64,000 bases of DNA. Source: Hanleya hanleyi (lineage: Eukaryota > Mollusca > Polyplacophora > Lepidopleurida > Hanleyidae). The DNA is taken from positions 1-64,000 of the forward strand of contig JAVTVY010018773.1 of the NCBI GenBank assembly GCA_036873755.1. Reading direction: 5' to 3'. Numbering within the stretch: the first letter of the stretch is position 1; each line of letters begins with the position of its first letter. The notes beneath the pieces are model-generated. The model searched no databases. It saw nothing but the letters and a program-made list of their open reading frames with translations, and was not told where the DNA came from. Below, piece by piece: positions 1-13,844 of this stretch. Both the position numbers and the translations under genes were made by a program.

Positions 1-284
1 CCGTGAAATAACATCGAAATATCAGTTTGCTTCAGGTTGTCGTATTTTAGATATCGTATATTCAAGAATACTATATTACATACTAAATTGAATACGATAA
101 ATCAGACAAACGCCCTATTTGATTCGATTTCAAACGTTCGGTGACGCTGTTTTACGTCATCCTTATCTGTGAGCCCCACCAAATAATACTTGTCTGTACG
201 AAACACAATTTTTTGAACAGAATTGAAGAAATTAATTTGTGGCTTCATTAACTTATTGCTATTATGCTATAACTTATTTCCTAT

Positions 285-484
285 GTTAATGTAGCTAAGT
301 TTAACATAGCGTCTCGTACCTCAGTTAAACTGTTTCACTTAGGTACTGTTAATGTGGCTAAGTTTAACATAGTATCTCGTACCTCAGTTAAACTGTTACA
401 CTTAGGCACTGTTAATGTAGCTGAGTTTAACATAGCGTCTCGTACCTCAGTTAAACTGTTAAACTTTGGTACTCTTAATGTAGC
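285..484. repeat. 63-bp tandem repeat, ~3.2 copies (unit copy 1)
   Basis: Copies start at 285, 348 and 411, with a partial copy at 474. Each begins GTTAATGTAGCTAAGTTTAA and contains TCTCGTACCTCAGTTAAACT. TTTAAC and GTTAAA make each copy partly self-complementary. Confidence 0.9.
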
Positions 485-2189
485 TACACCTTGCTATTGA
501 AGAAAAGTCATTTTCCGAAATTTTATCAAGCACCTATAACCATAAATCCTGTGCATTTCCGTACGTTTTCTACCGAAGAACAACATGTCAATTCACAAAA
601 TATATAAGGGTAGATAATCGAGAAAACTGTTGCACCACGATTGATCGTATCAGAATTACCTCCCTTATCATGCATTTCGTTCGAGTTGTGTAAAAAAGGT
701 CATCCATATAGTATCTGAGGCAGTACGAGTGTCCTGAAGTGTCGAGATTTACGAGATATATGAGAATGTAACAAGGTTCGCCGTTGGTACGCTTTAGTAT
801 CTGAGTTTCCCAGCAGGATACCATCAAATACGATATAAATTAATGTTGTTTAGTTCCTGCTCCCGTCGCGCAAACAGTGGTCGGCTAGCCTGTTTGTCTC
901 ATCAGTCTGGCTATAAATATCCATAAGTTATATTAAATAAACACATGTTTACAATTTTTATTCGCTTTGCTGGTCGCATTCCAGGTGACTTGACTTTTCT
1001 CGAGTGCATATTTTTGAGAGAATATTACATGCATCAGATGTGTTATGTATTTATTACATATACTTTGAAGTTCACTGTTTTTGCACTTCTCCTCACAAAA
1101 TGAAATTTTCAATTTGAGTACAACTCAAGTTGCCTTCATCAAATTTCACAGGTGGCTTACTTATGTAAGTCTAATGAAGGATATTGATGTTACAGTCACA
1201 ATACCAAATATCAAATGTTATTATAAGTATGACCCAAAAAAGAAGTACTGTCACAAAAAAGTTTCTGTTTGACGGTAATTATTTATGGAGAGAGAGAGAA
1301 TTAAGATTTATCGTCGCGTTCATCAAAATTTCAGCTATAAACTAAGTATTCTAACAAAAACAAGTCACCAACCCAGATATCTAGAAGTAAACCACACAAC
1401 TAGTCTAAATGTTTATGTAAACTATGATAATTTTATATTCCTGAAACCAAACTCCAAGCACAGGTCATCTTTGATAATCTGTTGGTGGATTTGTTGTGAA
1501 AGTATTCCAACAAAAACCAGTCAACAACCCAGCAATCCAGAAGTAATCAACACAACACCGCAAAAAACATGCACATACATTAAAACTTATATGCAATAAA
1601 CCGATTTCTTTCAAATAATCTGAAATACATTCTTCTTTTACCCGACTAAAAAGATCTGCTTGATAAAAAGAATCTCTTAAAATCTATACAGTCGATGGGG
1701 ATATGGAGCATATACGTTTCTCTGAACATTTTTTTTCTTCAAAACTTGCTTGAGCAATATTATGTCTGTTTTACTCCAAATACAATGTATGCATATTTGA
1801 TATGCGTTCACATGACCCGATTTGCATACAGTGAAAATTTACACATGTGTAAATATACTTTTGCACAACCTCCGGACCAGATGCTTTACTCTACATGCAA
1901 ATATGCACAAGTGTGCATTTGCATTCACATGCTAAGTTTGCGCATGTGTATTTCATTTTGCACAATGTGCAAATTTATACGATGTTTATACTTGTGCATG
2001 TGATCCGGGCTTAACTTACTGATGATGAAATACTCGTAGCAACAAGGTGAAGTCGTGTACAACGGGCTAATGTGTATAAAGTCATAGCTAAGATATATAG
2101 CCAGTCACTCTTAGATATCCGTACTATATTTCATGACTTCCCTGGAAGGTATGCCGCATAGAAGCCTATATAATCTCATGCTGATGAAA

Positions 2190-2681
2190 GTGAACATTCC
2201 GGTCGCGCACTGATCACTTTGCTCCCCATTAGGCATAGCCTCTTTTGAAATAATGATGCGCAACGAGAGAAAAAAAAGACATCAAAGGATGCCGAGTTCG
2301 TCTTCCTTCGCCTAAAATATACCATCGAATTCGCCGCCAGACTTCGATCTCATTCAAATCTCCACGATTTTCCCCCAATGGTGTTTCCCCGACTAGTAAC
2401 GTCATCAGTTCAAGCTGTAGTATCAAAGCACAGACCTGCGGACGAGCTGCAAATTCCCACAACATTGCGCTAACTTTCGTAAGACTGTGATTTCCGTACT
2501 ACAGCGTGAACCAATGACGTCACTGGTCGGGAAAACTCCTTTGAAGGAACATGGCGGAGATTTGAGTCGTAGATTTTAGGTGAAGGAATATCTTTTTCCC
2601 CCGTTGCGCACCATTATTTCAAATAGGCTATCTTATGATGGTGCGCAAAGGTAATACTAAGTGCGCGACCATGATGTTTAC
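2190..2681. mobile_element. ~490-bp inverted-repeat element (MITE-like), unit copy 1
   Basis: The ends form imperfect inverted repeats of ~75 bp. The left end reads GTGAACATTCCGGTCGCGCA and continues to TTTGAAATAATGATGCGCAA; the right end, reverse-complemented, reads GTAAACATCATGGTCGCGCA and continues to TTTGAAATAATGGTGCGCAA. The centre has no gene. I see no clear target duplication, so the superfamily is open. Confidence 0.6.
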
Positions 2682-3160
2682 TCTCACCACCCTGAGAATG
2701 GATAAGCGTGGAAAGTAGCTATGAATCTTATCTAATAAAGTTCCTGTTGAGGACTTGACAAAAGGACTTTTCGGGACATCCCTTTTCAGTGATTACACGC
2801 AACATTAAAACGGTGGTGGAAACCATGCTGGCGTACTGACAAGAAGTCATATAACCCCACAGACAAATATACGGACTGATATTTGTAAAACATCACAAGG
2901 ACCGAAAATGATCCCTGTGATGATTTGTATTCCAACCACGCTTTTGTAGAAGCTGTTCATGTCGACATATTGAATGGCATGACCACACGGTCCCCAGCAC
3001 CGGGTTGAGCCGTATTAGATAGAAATATTTCAGAGCGATGATGTAATAGGCCTATCAAGTCATCTGTTGAAAAATGATGAACTATGTGACCGCCAGATAG
3101 TTAAAAAAAAAGTGCCCAAACGAGGGAGTAATTATTGAATGCAAGTTCGTATTCAGAACA

Positions 3161-3323
3161 GGGTGAGTGAGTAGGATTTAACGTCGTTTTCAACAATTTT
3201 TCAGCCATATCACGACGGTGCCTGCATGTGCCTGGACACGAGAGCGCCCTCAGTTCCTTTTACCCTGGGCACTGATAAGCCCAGCTGTGAGCGGGGATAT
3301 TTTCATATCCTGAAAGTCCTCGG
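3161..3323 (+). mobile_element. SINE-like insertion, unit copy 1
   Basis: A 163-bp insertion starting GGGTGAGTGAGTAGGATTTA and containing AACGTCGTTTTCAACAAT and CATATCACGACGGTG. It is flanked by a perfect 13-bp direct repeat CGTATTCAGAACA (3148-3160 and 3324-3336). Unit copy 3 has the same locus with a single CGTATTCAGAACA, so this is a filled versus empty site pair. The conserved block is like that of V-SINE-type elements I associate with mollusc genomes; the family name is from memory. Confidence 0.8.
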
Positions 3324-4322
3324 CGTATTCAGAACAAATATCTGTGAGGCCTGACGTGGTTTCCGCTGAAAGAGGAAAAGATCGGTATCAAAATGTAATC
3401 TAAAGCCGGTACACAACGAAACTGTCGTTGACAAGATTTCTTGCAGCCGTGTGATCAAGAGTTATAACAATTTTCTACATATTTACTAATTGTCGGGTTT
3501 CTTCGATGGGTAACACGCTTTTATTTACTGGTGCTCAGTCATACCTGTCTAACATTCAGTACAGCATAATATCGTTGCCTTTTGCAACCGGGAAATATTG
3601 TCTGCGCCAATGAAAATCTGGGGCATTCCGGACAATACTTTGACATTTATAAATGTAATTTACCGGTAAATGCGAAGAATTGCCAAATTCATTGTATCAA
3701 GCTTCTCTTTATTTTTATATTCCGCGGATTTGGTATTTCAAAGGATCTCTCAAGGTTGTGTAGTCCCTCTAGCAGTCTCGACACGACTTGGTCTCCTCAC
3801 ATTTTTACACTATTCACCTGGTGCAGAGGGGAAACCGCCGGTTGCAATGCCTGTGCACAGCTCCCCTCTAAGAATTTCGGGCATAATTACTATAACGTCT
3901 TGTACACACGAACAGTTCCCTCTGGCTGTGTTCGTGTAATTTTTTGGACCTTATGAAATACACTTCGAACATTTTAAATTTGTCGAAGACAATTTAGTTG
4001 TGTCCCCGGGTCGATGAAGCAAAGTGGCGCTTACATAAGAAAAACTCCCTTAGGTGTTACATTAGTGAAGCCAAAATTAATTCCTCAATTCTGCACAAAA
4101 ATCTGTGTTTCGCGTAGACAAAATACCCAAGTCTTACACAGCTGCAATAAAAGCGCGGCTGAGATACTAAGGCTACGTCCGAGAATCCACCGTATCCTCG
4201 GGTCTGAATGTTAGGTGTCGACGAATACTTCCCTGTATAGTCATATGGTTGCTTTTTAGTCGCCAGACGTCAATTTTCCCCACCTCTTGCATATCGCTTC
4301 AATTTACACTGAAAACTCTCAC

Positions 4323-4643
4323 AGTTAAAAGTGATGTAAACAGCTTCGACTGACGTTTGAAATGGAGCTTTCGTATGGTTTTCGATTTTTCGTGTGGATT
4401 TTAGCATGGCTTGTTTAATATACATGTGCACCCAAAATATGACACCTTGAACCAAAATGATATCTCCATGTAATCGCAGGGCAAATCTGGTGACTGCGAA
4501 AACATTAGGTTCGTGTTTGGTTCAAGGTGTGATATTTTTAGATATATTAAACAACCCATGATCAAATGTACGCGAAGAAGCCAAAAACAGACGAAAGCCC
4601 AATTTCAAAGATCAGTGGACGCTGTTTTACATCACTTTTGACT
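4323..4643. repeat. ~320-bp foldback in unit copy 1
   Basis: The left arm (AGTTAAAAGTGATGTAAACA ... GACACCTTGAACCA) is matched by the reverse complement of the right arm (TGGTTCAAGGTGTGATATTT ... ATCACTTTTGACT), with a ~65-bp loop centred near 4485. Arms are ~120-130 bp and ~75-80% matched by eye. The outer part, ACGCTGTTTTACATCA plus CTGTACGAAACA, recurs in direct orientation near 130-215 of the same unit. Probably an old foldback or MITE. Confidence 0.6.
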
Positions 4644-6151
4644 CCAGGTTGGGTATTTGTTCTGTACGAAACAGTTCTTATACAGTATTAAAGTAGTTAT
4701 AAATAGTCATAAATAGTTATAAACCATCTGAACAATTCCAAAAAATCACTGGGATCTATTTGTCTCTAATTTTGTGAATATATTCATAAACGGATTACCA
4801 ACCATGGGCTTTATTTTACAACTTAAGTTGGATGTCAATGTTTGTGAAATTGCTACACGCGCCACCTTTAAGACAAGGGTGAGACCTATGCATTTAGTTG
4901 GGTATCCAGCACTTCATCAAGTTCCCTCACTGGAAGTATTCCAGAGCAACAGGAATATTTGGTATATTCCAGAGGAACAGGAACATTTGGTAGAACAATG
5001 ATAAAGTTATTGCCGACTGCTAGCTGTACAGATTAATAGATGAAGTTATGCCTGAACACTCAATTGATTACCAGTGTGAGTCCCTCAATTTGCGCATTCA
5101 TCACATAAGTTAGTTGATGGTGCTACATTTTCTGACTAAGATTAAATGTTCCATCATTTTGATCATGTTTTAATTCTATTTGACACTTACATTAACATGT
5201 CTATGTGGTGATTACCATGTAGTTTGGTGTCCTCGTTTACATGCGCAACTTCGTTATTTGATGCTCTGTGGAGAAGATTATCTTTTCACTTATATTTTCC
5301 AAATCTCTGGATGTCGGCATTATCTATGACACTTGGTGCAGTCATAAACTGACATCTTTTCAAAATTGGTTTGCATGTCACACTTTGATGCCCCCGTGTC
5401 ATGGAATGACCCACAATCAAAAAATCTGTATTCTCATCAACTGCCGGGACAATATCCACTGGCTCCGCTTCTACGGAAGGAGAGGGGGAGAGGAGGGGAT
5501 TTGCGAGAGAGGTACCCCTGAATGGACATTATCAATATCTGGTTGAAAGTTACGACATTATTCTAGCAATTCACAGTACCAATATATTGTATATGCACCA
5601 CGAAGAGAACGATCAAGTAACCCAGAAAACGACATTTAATACTGCATGCCTTACGCCAAAGTATAGAAATACCCGGATGACTAGATTTTGGTGGCGATTA
5701 CTAACAAATTCATAGATGGTGCTGCATGGAATGGAACGAATTCACTACATCCCGATACAGCAGGGGGTTGCCTCTCATACTTTTTTTCTTCCTTCCTTCC
5801 TTTCTTTCTTTTTATTATAAAATTTATTATTTCGCTTTCTTTTATAGAAATTTTCACCAGGTATGCCGTGAAATAACATCGAAATATCAGTTTGCTTCAG
5901 GTTGTATTTTAGATATCGTATATTCAAGAATACTATAATATTACATACTAAATTGAATACGATAAATCAGACAAACGCCCTATTTGATTCGATTTCAAAC
6001 GTTCGGTGACGCTGTTTTACGTCATCCTTTGTCTGTGAGCCCCCACCAAATAATACTTGTCTGTACGAAACACACTTTTTTGAGCAGAATTGAAGAAATT
6101 AATTTTTGGCTTCATTAACTTATTGCTATTATGCTATAACTTATTTCCTAT

Positions 6152-6351
6152 GTTAATGTAGCTAAGTTAAACATAGCGTCTCGTACCTCAGTTAAACTGT
6201 TTCACTTAGGTACTGTTAATGTGGCTAAGTTTAACATAGTATCTCGTACCTCAGTTAAACTGTTACACTTAGGCACTGTTAATGTAGTCGAGTTTAACAT
6301 AGCGTCTCGTACCTCAGTTAAATTGTTAAACTTTGATACTCTTAATGTAGC
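6152..6351. repeat. 63-bp tandem repeat (unit copy 2)
   Basis: Same 63-bp array as at 285-484, with private substitutions (CTAAGTTAAACATAG in the first copy, GTCGAG in the third). Confidence 0.88.
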
Positions 6352-8056
6352 TACATCTTGCTATTGAAGAAAAGTCATTTTCCGAAATTTTATCAAGCAC
6401 CTATAACCATAAATCCTGTGCATTTCCGTACGTTTTCTACTGAAGAACAACATGTCAATTCACAAAATATATTAGGGTAGATAATCGAGAAAACTGTTGC
6501 ACCACGATTGTTCGTATCAGAATTAACTCCCTTATCATGCATATCGTTCGAGTTGTGTAAAAATGGTCATCCATATAGTATCTGAGGCAGTACGAGTGTC
6601 CTGAAGTGTCGAGATTTACGAGATATATGAGAATGTAACAAGGTTCGCCGTTGGTACGCTTTAGTATCTGAGTTTCCCAGCAGGATACCATCAAATACGA
6701 TATAAATTAATGTTGTTTAGTTCCTGCTCCCGTCGCGCAAACAGTGGTCGGCTAGCCTGTTTGTCTCATCAGTCTGGCTATAAATATCCATAAGTTATAT
6801 TAAATAAACACATGTTTACAATTTTTATTCGCTTTGCTGGTCGCATTCCAGGTGACTTGACTTTTCTCGAGTGCATATTTTTGAGAGAATATTACATGCA
6901 TCAGATGTGTTATGTATTTATTACATATACTTTGAAGTTCACTGTTTTTGCACTTCTCCTCACAAAATGAAATTTTCAATTTGAGTACAACTCAAGTTGC
7001 CTTCATCAAATTTCACAGGTGGCTTACTTATGTAAGTCTAATGAAGGATATTGATGTTACAGTCACAATACCAAATATCAAATGTTATTATAAGTATGAC
7101 CCAAAAAAGAAGTACTGTCACAAAAAAGTTTCTGTTTGACGGTAATTATTTATGGAGAGAGAGAGAATTAAGATTTATCGTCGCGTTCATCAAAATTTCA
7201 GCTATAAACTAAGTATTCTAACAAAAACAAGTCACCAACCCAGATATCTAGAAGTAAACCACACAACTAGTCTAAATGTTTATGTAAACTATGATAATTT
7301 TATATTCCTGAAACCAAACTCCAAGCACAGGTCATCTTTGATAATCTGTTGGTGGATTTGTTGTGAAAGTATTCCAACAAAAACCAGTCAACAACCCAGC
7401 AATCCAGAAGTAATCAACACAACACCGCAAAAAACATGCACATACATTAAAACTTATATGCAATAAACCGATTTCTTTCAAATAATCTGAAATACATTCT
7501 TCTTTTACCCGACTAAAAAGATCTGCTTGATAAAAAGAATCTCTTAAAATCTATACAGTCGATGGGGATATGGAGCATATACGTTTCTCTGAACATTTTT
7601 TTTCTTCAAAACTTGCTTGAGCAATATTATGTCTGTTTTACTCCAAATACAATGTATGCATATTTGATATGCGTTCACATGACCCGATTTGCATACAGTG
7701 AAAATTTACACATGTGTAAATATACTTTTGCACAACCTCCGGACCAGATGCTTTACTCTACATGCAAATATGCACAAGTGTGCATTTGCATTCACATGCT
7801 AAGTTTGCGCATGTGTATTTCATTTTGCACAATGTGCAAATTTATACGATGTTTATACTTGTGCATGTGATCCGGGCTTAACTTACTGATGATGAAATAC
7901 TCGTAGCAACAAGGTGAAGTCGTGTACAACGGGCTAATGTGTATAAAGTCATAGCTAAGATATATAGCCAGTCACTCTTAGATATCCGTACTATATTTCA
8001 TGACTTCCCTGGAAGGTATGCCGCATAGAAGCCTATATAATCTCATGCTGATGAAA

Positions 8057-8548
8057 GTGAACATTCCGGTCGCGCACTGATCACTTTGCTCCCCATTAGG
8101 CATAGCCTCTTTTGAAATAATGATGCGCAACGAGAGAAAAAAAAGACATCAAAGGATGCCGAGTTCGTCTTCCTTCGCCTAAAATATACCATCGAATTCG
8201 CCGCCAGACTTCGATCTCATTCAAATCTCCACGATTTTCCCCCAATGGTGTTTCCCCGACTAGTAACGTCATCAGTTCAAGCTGTAGTATCAAAGCACAG
8301 ACCTGCGGACGAGCTGCAAATTCCCACAACATTGCGCTAACTTTCGTAAGACTGTGATTTCCGTACTACAGCGTGAACCAATGACGTCACTGGTCGGGAA
8401 AACTCCTTTGAAGGAACATGGCGGAGATTTGAGTCGTAGATTTTAGGTGAAGGAATATCTTTTTCCCCCGTTGCGCACCATTATTTCAAATAGGCTATCT
8501 TATGATGGTGCGCAAAGGTAATACTAAGTGCGCGACCATGATGTTTAC
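8057..8548. mobile_element. MITE-like element, unit copy 2
   Basis: Same element as 2190-2681, carried along by duplication of the 5.87-kb unit. Confidence 0.6.
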
Positions 8549-9027
8549 TCTCACCACCCTGAGAATGGATAAGCGTGGAAAGTAGCTATGAATCTTATCT
8601 AATAAAGTTCCTGTTGAGGACTTGACAAAAGGACTTTTCGGGACATCCCTTTTCAGTGATTACACGCAACATTAAAACGGTGGTGGAAACCATGCTGGCG
8701 TACTGACAAGAAGTCATATAACCCCACAGACAAATATACGGACTGATATTTGTAAAACATCACAAGGACCGAAAATGATCCCTGTGATGATTTGTATTCC
8801 AACCACGCTTTTGTAGAAGCTGTTCATGTCGACATATTGAATGGCATGACCACACGGTCCCCAGCACCGGGTTGAGCCGTATTAGATAGAAATATTTCAG
8901 AGCGATGATGTAATAGGCCTATCAAGTCATCTGTTGAAAAATGATGAACTATGTGACCGCCAGATAGTTAAAAAAAAAGTGCCCAAACGAGGGAGTAATT
9001 ATTGAATGCAAGTTCGTATTCAGAACA

Positions 9028-9190
9028 GGGTGAGTGAGTAGGATTTAACGTCGTTTTCAACAATTTTTCAGCCATATCACGACGGTGCCTGCATGTGCCT
9101 GGACACGAGAGCGCCCTCAGTTCCTTTTACCCTGGGCACTGATAAGCCCAGCTGTGAGCGGGGATATTTTCATATCCTGAAAGTCCTCGG
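9028..9190 (+). mobile_element. SINE-like insertion, unit copy 2
   Basis: Same insertion and same 13-bp flanks as 3161-3323, inherited by duplication of the unit. Confidence 0.8.
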
Positions 9191-10189
9191 CGTATTCAGA
9201 ACAAATATCTGTGAGGCCTGACGTGGTTTCCGCTGAAAGAGGAAAAGATCGGTATCAAAATGTAATCTAAAGCCGGTACACAACGAAACTGTCGTTGACA
9301 AGATTTCTTGCAGCCGTGTGATCAAGAGTTATAACAATTTTCTACATATTTACTAATTGTCGGGTTTCTTCGATGGGTAACACGCTTTTATTTACTGGTG
9401 CTCAGTCATACCTGTCTAACATTCAGTACAGCATAATATCGTTGCCTTTTGCAACCGGGAAATATTGTCTGCGCCAATGAAAATCTGGGGCATTCCGGAC
9501 AATACTTTGACATTTATAAATGTAATTTACCGGTAAATGCGAAGAATTGCCAAATTCATTGTATCAAGCTTCTCTTTATTTTTATATTCCGCGGATTTGG
9601 TATTTCAAAGGATCTCTCAAGGTTGTGTAGTCCCTCTAGCAGTCTCGACACGACTTGGTCTCCTCACATTTTTACACTATTCACCTGGTGCAGAGGGGAA
9701 ACCGCCGGTTGCAATGCCTGTGCACAGCTCCCCTCTAAGAATTTCGGGCATAATTACTATAACGTCTTGTACACACGAACAGTTCCCTCTGGCTGTGTTC
9801 GTGTAATTTTTTGGACCTTATGAAATACACTTCGAACATTTTAAATTTGTCGAAGACAATTTAGTTGTGTCCCCGGGTCGATGAAGCAAAGTGGCGCTTA
9901 CATAAGAAAAACTCCCTTAGGTGTTACATTAGTGAAGCCAAAATTAATTCCTCAATTCTGCACAAAAATCTGTGTTTCGCGTAGACAAAATACCCAAGTC
10001 TTACACAGCTGCAATAAAAGCGCGGCTGAGATACTAAGGCTACGTCCGAGAATCCACCGTATCCTCGGGTCTGAATGTTAGGTGTCGACGAATACTTCCC
10101 TGTATAGTCATATGGTTGCTTTTTAGTCGCCAGACGTCAATTTTCCCCACCTCTTGCATATCGCTTCAATTTACACTGAAAACTCTCAC

Positions 10190-10510
10190 AGTTAAAAGTG
10201 ATGTAAACAGCTTCGACTGACGTTTGAAATGGAGCTTTCGTATGGTTTTCGATTTTTCGTGTGGATTTTAGCATGGCTTGTTTAATATACATGTGCACCC
10301 AAAATATGACACCTTGAACCAAAATGATATCTCCATGTAATCGCAGGGCAAATCTGGTGACTGCGAAAACATTAGGTTCGTGTTTGGTTCAAGGTGTGAT
10401 ATTTTTAGATATATTAAACAACCCATGATCAAATGTACGCGAAGAAGCCAAAAACAGACGAAAGCCCAATTTCAAAGATCAGTGGACGCTGTTTTACATC
10501 ACTTTTGACT
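10190..10510. repeat. Foldback, unit copy 2
   Basis: Same structure as 4323-4643. Confidence 0.6.
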
Positions 10511-12014
10511 CCAGGTTGGGTATTTGTTCTGTACGAAACAGTTCTTATACAGTATTAAAGTAGTTATAAATAGTCATAAATAGTTATAAACCATCTGAAC
10601 AATTCCAAAAAATCACTGGGATCTATTTGTCTCTAATTTTGTGAATATATTCATAAACGGATTACCAACCATGGGCTTTATTTTACAACTTAAGTTGGAT
10701 GTCAATGTTTGTGAAATTGCTACACGCGCCACCTTTAAGACAAGGGTGAGACCTATGCATTTAGTTGGGTATCCAGCACTTCATCAAGTTCCCTCACTGG
10801 AAGTATTCCAGAGCAACAGGAATATTTGGTATATTCCAGAGGAACAGGAACATTTGGTAGAACAATGATAAAGTTATTGCCGACTGCTAGCTGTACAGAT
10901 TAATAGATGAAGTTATGCCTGAACACTCAATTGATTACCAGTGTGAGTCCCTCAATTTGCGCATTCATCACATAAGTTAGTTGATGGTGCTACATTTTCT
11001 GACTAAGATTAAATGTTCCATCATTTTGATCATGTTTTAATTCTATTTGACACTTACATTAACATGTCTATGTGGTGATTACCATGTAGTTTGGTGTCCT
11101 CGTTTACATGCGCAACTTCGTTATTTGATGCTCTGTGGAGAAGATTATCTTTTCACTTATATTTTCCAAATCTCTGGATGTCGGCATTATCTATGACACT
11201 TGGTGCAGTCATAAACTGACATCTTTTCAAAATTGGTTTGCACGTCACACTTTGATGCCCCCGTGTCATGGAATGACCCACAATAAAAAAAATCTGTATT
11301 CTCATCAACTGCCGGGACAATATCCACTGGCTCCGCTTCTACGGAAGGAGAGGGGGAGAGGAGGGGATTTGCGAGAGAGGTACCCCTGAATGGACATTAT
11401 CAATATCTGGCTGAAAATTACGACATTATTCTAGCAATTCACAGTACCAATATATTGTATATGCACCACGAAGAGAACGATCAAGTAACCCAGAAAACGA
11501 CATTTAATACTGCATGTATACGCCAAAGTATAGAAATACCCGGATGACTAGATTTTGGTGGCGATTACTAACAAATTCATAGATGGTGCTGCATGGAATG
11601 GAACGAATTCACTACATCCCAATACAGCAGGATTGCCTCTTATACTTTTTTTCTTCCTTCCTTTCTTTCTTTCTTTTTATTATAAAATTTATTATTTCGC
11701 TTTCTTTTATAGAAATTTTCACCAGGTATGCCGTGAAATAACATCGAAATATCAGTTTGCTTCAGGTTGTCGTATTTTAGATATCGTATATTCAAGAATA
11801 CTATATTACATACTAAATTGAATACGATAAATCAGACAAACGCCCTATTTGATTCGATTTCAAACGTTCGGTGACGCTGTTTTACGTCATCCTTATCTGT
11901 GAGCCCCACCAAATAATACTTGTCTGTACGAAACACAATTTTTTGAACAGAATTGAAGAAATTAATTTGTGGCTTCATTAACTTATTGCTATTATGCTAT
12001 AACTTATTTCCTAT

Positions 12015-12214
12015 GTTAATGTAGCTAAGTTTAACATAGCGTCTCGTACCTCAGTTAAACTGTTTCACTTAGGTACTGTTAATGTGGCTAAGTTTAACAT
12101 AGTATCTCGTACCTCAGTTAAACTGTTACACTTAGGCACTGTTAATGTAGCTGAGTTTAACATAGCGTCTCGTACCTCAGTTAAACTGTTAAACTTTGGT
12201 ACTCTTAATGTAGC
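12015..12214. repeat. 63-bp tandem repeat (unit copy 3)
   Basis: Same array as at 285-484; it matches the copy-1 version rather than the copy-2 version at the diagnostic bases. Confidence 0.88.
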
Positions 12215-13844
12215 TACACCTTGCTATTGAAGAAAAGTCATTTTCCGAAATTTTATCAAGCACCTATAACCATAAATCCTGTGCATTTCAGTACGTTTTC
12301 TACTGAAGAACAACATGTCAATTCACAAAATATATAAGGGTAGATAATCGAGAAAACTGTTGCACCACGATTGATCGTATCAAAATTACCTCCCTTATCA
12401 TCCATTTCGTTCGAGTTGTGTAAAAAAGGTCATCCATATAGTATCTGAGGCAGTACGAGTGTCCTGAAGTGTCGAGATATATGAGAATGTAACAAGGTTC
12501 GCCGTTGGTACGCTTTAGTATCTGAAACTACGATGTTGGAATTGTTCCAAGTTTCCCAGCAGGATACCATCAAATACGATATGAATTAATGTTGTTTAGT
12601 TCCTGCTCCCGTCGCGCAAACAGTGGTCGGCTAGCCTGTTTGTCTCATCAGTCTGGCTATAAATATCCATAAGTTATATTAAATAAACACATGTTTACAA
12701 TTTTTATTCGCTTTGCTGGTCGCATTCCAGGTGACTTGACTTTTCTCGAGTGCATATTTTTGAGAGAAAATTACATGCATCAGATGTGTTATGTATTTAT
12801 TACATATACTTTGAAGTTCACTGTTTTTGCACTTCTCCTCACAAAATGAAATTTTCAATTTGAGTACAATTCAAGTTGCCTTCATCAAATTTCACAGGTG
12901 GCTTACTTATGTAAGTCTAATGAAGGATATTGATGCTACAGTCACAATACAAAATATCAAATGTTATTATAATTATGACCCAAAAAAGAAGTACTGTCAC
13001 AAAAAAGTTTCTGTTTGACGGTAATAATTTATAGAGAGAGAGAGAATTAAGATTTATCGTCGCGTTCATCAATATTTCAGCTATAAACTAAGTATTCCAA
13101 CAAAAACAAGTCACCAACCCAGATATCTAGAATTAAGCCACACAACTAGTCTACATGTTTATGTAAACTATGATAATTTTATATTCCTGAAACCAAACTC
13201 CAAGCACAGGTCATCTTTGATAATCTGTTGGTGGATTTTGTTGTGAAAGTATTCCAACAAAAACCAGTCAACAACCCAGCAATCCAGAAGTAATCAACAC
13301 AACACAGCAAAAAACATGCACAAAGAATCTCTTAAAGTCTATACAGTCGATGGGGATATGGGGCATATACGTTTCTCTGAACATTTTTTTTCTTCAAAAA
13401 TTGCTTGAGCAGTATTATGTCTGTTTTACTCCAAATACACTGTATGCATATTTGATATGCGTTCACATGACCCGATTTGCATACAGTGAAAATTTACACA
13501 TGTGTAAATATACTTTTGCACAACCTCCGGACCAGATGCTTTACTCTATATGCAAATATGCACAAGTGTGCATTTGCATTCACATGCTAAGTTTGCGCAT
13601 GTGTATTTCATTTTGCACAATGTGCAAATTTATACGATGTTTATACTTGTGCATGTGATCCGGGCTTAACTTACTGATGATGAAATACTCGTAGCAACAA
13701 GGTGAAGTCGTGTACAACGGGCTAATGTGTATAAAGTCATAGCTAAGATATATAGCCAGTCACTCTTAGATATCCGTATTATATTTCAGGACTTCCCTGG
13801 TAGGTATGCCGCATAGAAGCCTATATAATCTTATGCTGATGAAA

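Larger units (their letters stand above)
1..5865. repeat. 5.87-kb tandem unit, copy 1
   Basis: This is the first of three head-to-tail copies of a ~5865-bp unit; position 1 corresponds to 5866 and 11731. The interior (about 690-5360) reads essentially identical to copy 2, while the first ~690 and last ~500 bases carry scattered substitutions and short indels. Short open frames inside (for example 588-827 minus, 1285-1599 plus, 3582-3956 plus) show no recognisable domain, so I do not call genes. The unit holds a 63-bp tandem repeat, a ~490-bp inverted-repeat element, a SINE-like insertion, a foldback near its 3' third and a pyrimidine-rich CTTCC/CTTT tract near 5785-5815. The true unit boundary is arbitrary because the window begins inside the array. 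Confidence 0.95.
5866..11730. repeat. 5.87-kb tandem unit, copy 2
   Basis: Second full copy, same length as copy 1. It is nearly identical to copy 1 in the middle but differs from both copies 1 and 3 in its first ~600 bases (for example TTTTTTGAGCAG instead of TTTTTTGAACAG near 6080). It includes the same SINE-like insertion as copy 1 (9028-9190), flanked by the same direct repeats. No recognisable gene is present. Confidence 0.95.

Noticed and set aside
3582..3956. 124-codon frame in the tandem unit (and copies at 9449 and 15061)
   Set aside because: Conservation comes from the recent duplication of the DNA itself; two overlapping frames are equally open and no domain is recognisable.
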